Assembly: GCA_046758905.1 (NCBI GenBank)
Contig: JBHIBC010000056.1
Location: 1-18,299 of the forward strand
DNA from: JBHIBC01 sp046758905
Lineage (GTDB): Bacteria > Acidobacteriota > Polarisedimenticolia > Gp22-AA2
Direction of reading: 5' to 3'
DNA: 18,299 nucleotides
The position numbers were made by a program, and so were the translations under genes. Numbering within the stretch: position 1 is the stretch's first letter; each line of letters begins with the position of its first letter. Below the pieces are notes generated by a model that was given only the letters and a program-made list of their open reading frames with translations, was not told the origin of the DNA and ran no database searches. Of this stretch, positions 14,861 through 18,299 are shown piece by piece.

Positions 14861-15550
14861 ATGCGACGATCGACTCTGTGGCTTGCAGCTGTGGCGGCGG
14901 TGGCGGGCTTATGCGCCGCGGGACCGGTCCGGGCGCAGAACCGCGCCCAGTCCTGGGAGGTTGTGCCGTTCGTCGGCCTGGTGCAATTCGGCGACGAGGC
15001 CGAGATCGAGGACGCGCCGGCCGCGGGGGACACGACGATCGTCGAGAGCGAGGACGACATCACCTTCGGGCTGCGCTTCGGCTACCACTGGACGAAGCGG
15101 CAGATGATCGAGTTCTGGGTCGACAGCATCGCCACGTCCTCCCAGGCGACTCTCGTCCAACCCGATCCGATGGATCCCATGCTGCCTCCGACGATCAAGT
15201 CCACGGGCATCAAGACCGACATCGTGACCATCGGGGCGAACTACACGTACAATTTCTTCGTCCACCACCGCGACAAGGTCGTCCTGTTCGCGACCGGCGG
15301 CCTCGGCCTCGTCAGCGTGAGCACCTTCGGGAAATCGCCGGACCGCGACCTGTCGAAGGCGCTGGTGGACTTGGTGGGCGAGGAGGACGATTTCATGTAC
15401 AACTTCGGCGGCGGGATCCGGCTGTTCGGGAGCCGCAAGGTGGGGTTCCGGCTCGACGTGCGTCAGGTCGTCTACGCGACCGACATGGCCGACGATCTCG
15501 ACTTCATCGAGTTCACGGCCGGGGTCAGCCTGGTCCTCGGAGGCCCCTAG
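14861..15550 (+). CDS. Outer-membrane beta-barrel protein (OmpA/porin-like family)
   Basis: 229-residue secreted protein. The N-terminus (MRRSTLWLAAVAAVAGLCAA) is a Sec signal peptide, with likely cleavage after VRA at residue 25. The mature part is a series of amphipathic strands with alternating aromatic residues (SWEVVPFVGLVQF, ITFGLRFGYHW, DIVTIGANYTYNF, VVLFATGGLGLVSVS, FMYNFGGGIRLF, VGFRLDVRQVVY, FIEFTAGVSLVLG), consistent with an eight-stranded barrel of the outer-membrane beta-barrel family. Acidic loops are seen at 45-66 and 205-214. There is no C-terminal peptidoglycan-binding OmpA domain. The chain ends LVLGGP rather than in the usual terminal Phe. ATG at 14861 is preferred over 14858 because GAGG lies five bases upstream. 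Function beyond barrel is not readable. Confidence 0.85.
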   Translation: MRRSTLWLAAVAAVAGLCAAGPVRAQNRAQSWEVVPFVGLVQFGDEAEIEDAPAAGDTTIVESEDDITFGLRFGYHWTKRQMIEFWVDSIATSSQATLVQPDPMDPMLPPTIKSTGIKTDIVTIGANYTYNFFVHHRDKVVLFATGGLGLVSVSTFGKSPDRDLSKALVDLVGEEDDFMYNFGGGIRLFGSRKVGFRLDVRQVVYATDMADDLDFIEFTAGVSLVLGGP

Positions 15551-15563
15551 GCGGGGCGGGCGC

Positions 15564-15604
15564 GCCCTCGGCCGCAGAGGGCCTCCGACGCCGCCGGCAG
15601 GCGG
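15564..15604. terminator. Double-hairpin bidirectional terminator
   Basis: GCCCTC (15564-15569)/GAGGGC (15577-15582) with a 7-base loop, then CCGCC (15591-15595)/GGCGG (15600-15604) with a 4-base loop, fill the 58-base gap between the convergent barrel and membrane-protein genes. There is no U-tract on either strand. Confidence 0.5.
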
Positions 15605-15608
15605 AGCC

Positions 15609-16115
15609 TCATTCGGCCGCGTCGTCCGGCAACAACGCGTCGATCTCATCGATCAGCTGGACGTTCTCCCCGATGCAGCGGAGCGCGATGGCCGCCGTGG
15701 TGAGGTTGAGGCCCAGGGCAGCAAGCGCCAGGCCGCCGTGCATCCAGGGGGGCAGCGCCCGCGTGTGGGCGCCGCCGCCGATGATGAAGGCCGCCATGGT
15801 CACGAGAGGGCAGGCGGTCAGCCAGGGAAACAGGCGCGCCTTGAGGGTGCGGGTCCGTTCGACGAACTCCGCGCGCAGGCGGTATCGGGCCACCACCTTC
15901 TTGATGCGGCTCCCGGTCCCCACGAAGTAGAATAGCGCCATCGTGTGAGTGAACAGGACCACGACGATCCCGAAGAGGGCGAACCGGATGTGGGTGCCGG
16001 CGTCGAGGGCCCCGGACGTCGTGCGGAACCCCTGGTAGACGGTCCAGCCGAGCAGGGCGATGGTCGCCAGGAAAAGAAAACCTAGGATCCGCGCCACCGG
16101 CACGTTGTCGAACAT
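15609..16115 (-). CDS. Four-helix integral membrane protein of unknown function
   Basis: I do not recognise this family by name. The 168-residue protein has four hydrophobic spans at about 8-27, 44-67, 98-114 and 126-147, with both ends expected in the cytoplasm. Charged segments join spans 2 and 3 (RIKKVVARYRLRAEF) and follow span 4 (GENVQLIDEIDALLPDD). Histidines lie in or near the spans (His42, His57, His117, His126), and polar residues sit in THTMALFYFVGTG and LNLTTAAIALRC, so a cofactor or heme is possible but not shown. ATG at 16115 is chosen: residues before it in the open frame are Arg/Ser-rich and not coding-like, and a TATACT -10 lies only six bases upstream, implying a leaderless transcript. 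It diverges from the GAF gene and converges on the barrel gene. Confidence 0.75.
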   Translation of the reverse strand: MFDNVPVARILGFLFLATIALLGWTVYQGFRTTSGALDAGTHIRFALFGIVVVLFTHTMALFYFVGTGSRIKKVVARYRLRAEFVERTRTLKARLFPWLTACPLVTMAAFIIGGGAHTRALPPWMHGGLALAALGLNLTTAAIALRCIGENVQLIDEIDALLPDDAAE

Positions 16116-16121
16116 GGGGGT

Positions 16122-16127
16122 AGTATA
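16122..16127 (-). promoter_or_regulatory. -10 element giving a probable leaderless transcript
   Basis: TATACT on the minus strand ends six bases before the ATG at 16115, so the transcript should start at or within a base or two of the start codon. No clear -35 and no Shine-Dalgarno (the bases between are ACCCCC). Confidence 0.55.
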
Positions 16128-16160
16128 GGCGCGGTTGTCGCGCCGGTCTCCGGGCATCCC

Positions 16161-16176
16161 GGAGGGAATCGAATTG
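16161..16176 (+). promoter_or_regulatory. Ribosome binding site deciding a TTG start
   Basis: GGAGGGAATCGAATTG: Shine-Dalgarno seven bases before TTG at 16174, matching 14 of 16 bases at the other TTG-started gene (12658-12673). Confidence 0.6.
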
Positions 16177-16656
16177 ACACCCGTGGACAGCGGACGGGAC
16201 GGGTCCCGCGCGGACAACGGACCGATCCTCGACAGGGTGCGGGAGGCGCTGGCCCGCCTCCCCGATCGGGACGAGCGGCTCCGGGCGGTTGTCCGCATCC
16301 TGGGCCAGGCGGTGCCGAAGTACACCTGGGCCGGGATCTACCTCCGCGACGGGGACCGGCTCATCCTCCACAATCAGGTCGGCCTGCCGACCCCCCACGA
16401 GACCATCCCGATCGCCCAGGGCATCTGCGGCCTGGCGGCGCGCGAGCGCAAGACCGTCGTGGTCCCGGATGTCGGCAAGGATCCCCGCTACCTGGTGTGC
16501 AGCCCGGCCACGCGCTCGGAGATCGTGGTGCCGATCTTCAGGGAGGGCGAAGTCGTCGGGGAGATCGACATCGACAGCAATGAGCTCGACGCCTTCGACG
16601 GCGAGGATCGCGCCCTTCTGGAGGAGACGGCGCGCCTGGTCGGCGAGGCCCTCTGA
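16174..16656 (+). CDS. GAF-domain protein resembling free-methionine-(R)-sulfoxide reductase
   Basis: 160-residue single GAF domain, cytoplasmic. It resembles fRMsr (E. coli MsrC, 165 residues), which reduces free Met-R-O. Seen: YTWAGIYL (50-57), QGICGLAARE (82-91) with Cys85, RYLVCSPATRSEIVVPIF (105-122) with Cys109 and Glu116, and GEIDIDSNELDAF (129-141) with Asp132 and Asp134. Cys109, Glu116 and the two Asp align with the fRMsr active site (Cys118, Glu125, Asp141/143 in E. coli numbering), and Cys85 with Cys94. The third family cysteine (in the LAC segment) is replaced around His66-Asn67, so the redox relay would differ; it may instead be a ligand-sensing GAF protein. Start: TTG 16174 behind a strong ribosome binding site; an upstream in-frame TTG at 16135 lacks one, and GTG 16183 is possible. 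Confidence 0.8.
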   Translation: MTPVDSGRDGSRADNGPILDRVREALARLPDRDERLRAVVRILGQAVPKYTWAGIYLRDGDRLILHNQVGLPTPHETIPIAQGICGLAARERKTVVVPDVGKDPRYLVCSPATRSEIVVPIFREGEVVGEIDIDSNELDAFDGEDRALLEETARLVGEAL

Positions 16657-16676
16657 CCGGCGGCCGCGGGCCGGTC
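16655..16676. terminator. Bidirectional hairpin between GAF and DoxX-family genes
   Basis: GACCGGC (16655-16661) and GCCGGTC (16670-16676) pair perfectly around an 8-base loop, overlapping the GAF stop, in a 34-base convergent gap. An alternative CCGGCG/CGCCGG pairing (16657-16662/16676-16681) competes. Confidence 0.5.
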
Positions 16677-16690
16677 GCCGGAAGGGTTCA

Positions 16691-17170
16691 TCAGGCGGCC
16701 CAGCGCGGCAGCAGCTTCTTCATGAAGACGTCCAGGCCGAGGGCACGGCCGGCGGCCGTCAGGTAGACCGTCAAGAGCAGCACCGCGAAGACGACCGGTT
16801 CCTCCGTGCTGAGCAGCGGCGCGCCGGTGGCGAAGGCGAAGTTCAGGCACATCACCATCCCCACGATGGACGCGGCGCGAGTGGCGAAGCCCGCCAGTAT
16901 GGCCGCCCCGACCACGATCTCCCCGACGATCACGGACAGCGCGAACAGATCCGCGAAGGGGATGGCGACCCGCGTCAGGAAGGGGACGTAGAAGGGGTAG
17001 GTCGAGTCGGCGACCCACCCGGCGAGGGTCTCGCGGAGCGATTCGCCCCCGAAGCCCCCGGTCGCCTTGGCCAGCCCGTATTTCAGGAAGAAGTACCCCG
17101 TGTACAGCCGCGCCGGCAGGCCCACGAGGGGCGATCCGTACTCCTCCGTCCTCCCCTTGAGAAGCCCCAT
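16691..17170 (-). CDS. DoxX-family membrane protein
   Basis: 159-residue four-helix membrane protein of the DoxX/DoxD-like family, whose members are linked to thiol or quinone redox reactions and oxidative stress. Seen: an N-terminal span with GLPARLYTGYFFLKYGLAKATGG (17-39), a family-typical first helix followed by a Gly-rich turn; spans at about 68-92 (FADLFALSVIVGEIVVGAAIL), 98-114 and 125-141; and the conserved helix-2 Glu84 (VGEIVVG) also found in DoxX proteins. Between spans 1 and 2 lies a loop of about 28 residues (ESLRETLAGWVADSTYPFYVPFL) expected outside the membrane. A basic end (KKLLPRW) is cytoplasmic by the positive-inside rule. AGGAG lies about four bases before the ATG. A -10 and an inverted repeat upstream suggest regulated expression. 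The precise role is unknown. Confidence 0.82.
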   Translation of the reverse strand: MGLLKGRTEEYGSPLVGLPARLYTGYFFLKYGLAKATGGFGGESLRETLAGWVADSTYPFYVPFLTRVAIPFADLFALSVIVGEIVVGAAILAGFATRAASIVGMVMCLNFAFATGAPLLSTEEPVVFAVLLLTVYLTAAGRALGLDVFMKKLLPRWAA

Positions 17171-17196
17171 CGGTCTCCTACGGTCAGAGAGCGCTC

Positions 17197-17202
17197 ATCC
17201 TA
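17197..17202 (-). promoter_or_regulatory. -10 element of the DoxX-family gene
   Basis: The minus strand reads TAGGAT, placing the start near 17190 and a leader of about 20 bases with AGGAG. The -35 position (about 17220-17225) reads GATGCA, far from consensus. Confidence 0.5.
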
Positions 17203-17222
17203 CCACGCGTGCGGCGCGCTGC

Positions 17223-17239
17223 ATCGGTGCACCACCGAT
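17223..17239. promoter_or_regulatory. Inverted repeat centred near -41 of the DoxX promoter (operator candidate)
   Basis: ATCGGTG-CAC-CACCGAT, two perfect 7-base arms with a 3-base spacer. The centre (17231) is about 41 bases upstream of the predicted start, overlapping where a poor -35 would be, the placement used by class II activators. No known regulator consensus recognised. Confidence 0.45.
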
Positions 17240-17332
17240 TGGTCCGGAGAGTTGGCGCGCCGGCCGGCGAAGGGGACAATGACGGGTGTTCCTGAGGAGA
17301 GGGCAGACGGGTGCCCCCTCCTCGATCCCCCG

Positions 17333-17360
17333 GCCGTGCGGGTCGCGTGGCCCGCACGGC
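17333..17360 (-). terminator. Strong hairpin directly after the substrate-binding lipoprotein gene
   Basis: GCCGTGCGGG (17333-17342) and CCCGCACGGC (17351-17360) form a perfect 10-base stem with an 8-base loop, starting at the base after the stop codon. There is no U-tract on the downstream side. It is the longest perfect hairpin I found in the window. The remaining gap (17240-17332) shows no gene. Confidence 0.65.
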
Positions 17361-18299
17361 TCAATCCTCTCCGTGCCCGGCGGGCCGGCCCCGGCCGAAC
17401 AGGTCCGGGTGCAGGACCCGAGCCACCTCCTCGATCCCGTCGATCGCGCGCGGGCCCGGCTGCTCGATCGAGCCGCTGACGACGTGCACGCGTCCCCGGC
17501 GCACCGCCGGGACGCCCGACCAGGCGGGGTCCCGGGCGAGCCGCTCGACGAGGTCGCGGTTCCTCGCGGTCGTCAGGATGGCCTCCGGCGCGTCCGCCAG
17601 GACGGCCTCCAGCGTGTAGGCGGGCCAGGCGGCGGGAGCATCCCCGGTGATCGGCGCAGCCCCGGCGCGGCGCAGGGCATCGGTGACGAAGGCCGGGCCG
17701 CCGGGGACCACCAGCGGGTTGCCCCAGACGACGTACAGCACCTTCACCGGGGGCCGCCCGCCGAGGCGCTCGCGCAGAGCGGCGAGGCGGCGGCGCAGCT
17801 CCGAGACCACCGGCTCCGAGCGTTCGGGCCGGCCCAGGGCGGCCGCGAGATCGATCAGCGAGCGCAGGATCGCCTCGATATCCGGCGTGTGCAGCGTGTA
17901 CAGGGGCAGGCCGAGCGCGGACGCCTGAGCGGCGAGCGCGGCGTCGTTGCCGCTGGTGGTGGCGACAAGCAGGTCGGGCTCAAGCTCCTGGATGGTCTCC
18001 AGGCTCGGATTGAGCATCCCGCCGACCCGCGGGATGGGTCCGGCGGCGGCGGGCGGGCGGCAGAAGTCGGTCACGCCGACCACCCGATCGCCGAAGCCGA
18101 GCGCGAAGAGCGCATCGGTGACGCTCGGCGCGAGCGAGACGATACGGCGGGGGCTTTCCGGGAGGAGGATGGCGCGACCGAGACCGTCCACCACCCGCCG
18201 GCCGGCGGCGCGATGGTCCTGACAGCCGACGCCCAGCAGCGGCCCGGCCAGCGCGAGGCCGATCGCCGCGAGCCGCGCGGCGCGGACGCCGGCCGCGCC
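17361..18299 (-). CDS. ABC transporter substrate-binding lipoprotein, BtuF/helical-backbone type (5' end beyond window)
   Basis: Periplasmic receptor for a metal-chelate or cobalamin importer. 312 residues are visible; no start codon lies before the right edge, so a few residues are missing. Seen: a hydrophobic leader (ARLAAIGLALAGPLL) ending in a lipobox-like LLGVGC with Cys at visible residue 26, so it should be a lipid-anchored protein. Then come the hallmarks of the helical-backbone receptor family: RIVSLAPSVTDALFALGFGD, VVGVTDFC, VGGMLNPSLETIQELEPDLLVA, a long mid-helix, and a second lobe (VLYVVWGNPLVVPGG, FVTDALRRAGA, EAILTT, VPAVRRGRVHVV). The SLAPS...E start and VTDFC resemble BtuF-type cobalamin binders, but siderophore or haem receptors share the fold. 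Permease and ATPase genes are not in view and may lie to the right. GTG at 18194 would remove the signal and is rejected as start. Confidence 0.88.
   Translation of the reverse strand, partial: GAAGVRAARLAAIGLALAGPLLGVGCQDHRAAGRRVVDGLGRAILLPESPRRIVSLAPSVTDALFALGFGDRVVGVTDFCRPPAAAGPIPRVGGMLNPSLETIQELEPDLLVATTSGNDAALAAQASALGLPLYTLHTPDIEAILRSLIDLAAALGRPERSEPVVSELRRRLAALRERLGGRPPVKVLYVVWGNPLVVPGGPAFVTDALRRAGAAPITGDAPAAWPAYTLEAVLADAPEAILTTARNRDLVERLARDPAWSGVPAVRRGRVHVVSGSIEQPGPRAIDGIEEVARVLHPDLFGRGRPAGHGED

Noticed and set aside
14602..15063. N-terminal extension of ispH up to 15063
   Set aside because: Would overlap the barrel gene antisense and the ispH promoter; the added residues lack coding character and the long IspH family already begins near 14601.
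18195..18299. GTG at 18194 as start of the substrate-binding protein
   Set aside because: The frame continues upstream into a hydrophobic leader and a lipobox-like GVGC, which such a start would remove.

Overview
This is an 18.3 kb stretch of very GC-rich bacterial chromosome with 15 protein-coding genes, two of them cut by the window edges. I see no rRNA, tRNA, CRISPR array, insertion sequence or prophage gene. An OmpA-like outer-membrane beta-barrel points to a Gram-negative (diderm) cell. A long-form (plant/cyanobacterial-type) IspH, an Sdh1-type succinate dehydrogenase and family-poor membrane proteins fit Acidobacteriota or a related uncultured deep phylum better than Proteobacteria. That placement is an inference from gene content only.

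Layout. (1) 1-1708, minus: most of an RNase E/G gene, running off the left edge. (2) 2007-5052, plus: a tightly overlapping three-gene cassette of an FAD/NAD(P)-type flavoprotein, a radical SAM protein with a cysteine-rich C-terminus, and an atypical calcineurin-like phosphoesterase. The joins are ATGA and GTGA, so translation is probably coupled. I recognise no named pathway, and this is the best candidate in the window for an undescribed system. (3) 5194-8598, plus: sdhC-sdhA-sdhB encoding a succinate dehydrogenase with one large five-helix anchor, followed at 8666-9043 by a tandem-ACT-domain protein. (4) 9057-12496, minus: acetyl-CoA synthetase with its own promoter, preceded by a thioredoxin-like [2Fe-2S] ferredoxin and an orphan membrane histidine kinase that look co-transcribed. 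(5) 12671-13363, plus: a stand-alone LON substrate-binding-domain protein. (6) 13408-14601, minus: ispH. (7) 14861-15550, plus: an outer-membrane beta-barrel protein. (8) 15609-16115, minus: a four-helix membrane protein, probably leaderless. (9) 16174-16656, plus: a GAF protein resembling free-methionine-(R)-sulfoxide reductase. (10) 16691-17170, minus: a DoxX-family membrane protein. (11) 17361-18299, minus: a periplasmic metal/cobalamin-type ABC substrate-binding lipoprotein, whose start lies outside the window.

How they fit together. Most of the window is core metabolism: RNA turnover, the TCA cycle/respiratory chain, acetate activation and isoprenoid synthesis. These are mixed with redox-linked genes (ferredoxin-kinase pair, GAF/fRMsr-like, DoxX-like). 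Gaps are short. Convergent pairs are usually separated by a compact GC hairpin without a U-tract. Promoters can be read as sigma70-like elements: TTGACA-N18-TAGAGT for acs, TTGCCC-N18-TAGAAT for sdh, TATGAT for the ferredoxin gene. Two genes appear to start at TTG behind an almost identical GGAGGG-NATCGAR-TTG initiation region. All function calls come from motifs read by eye; no database search was run.
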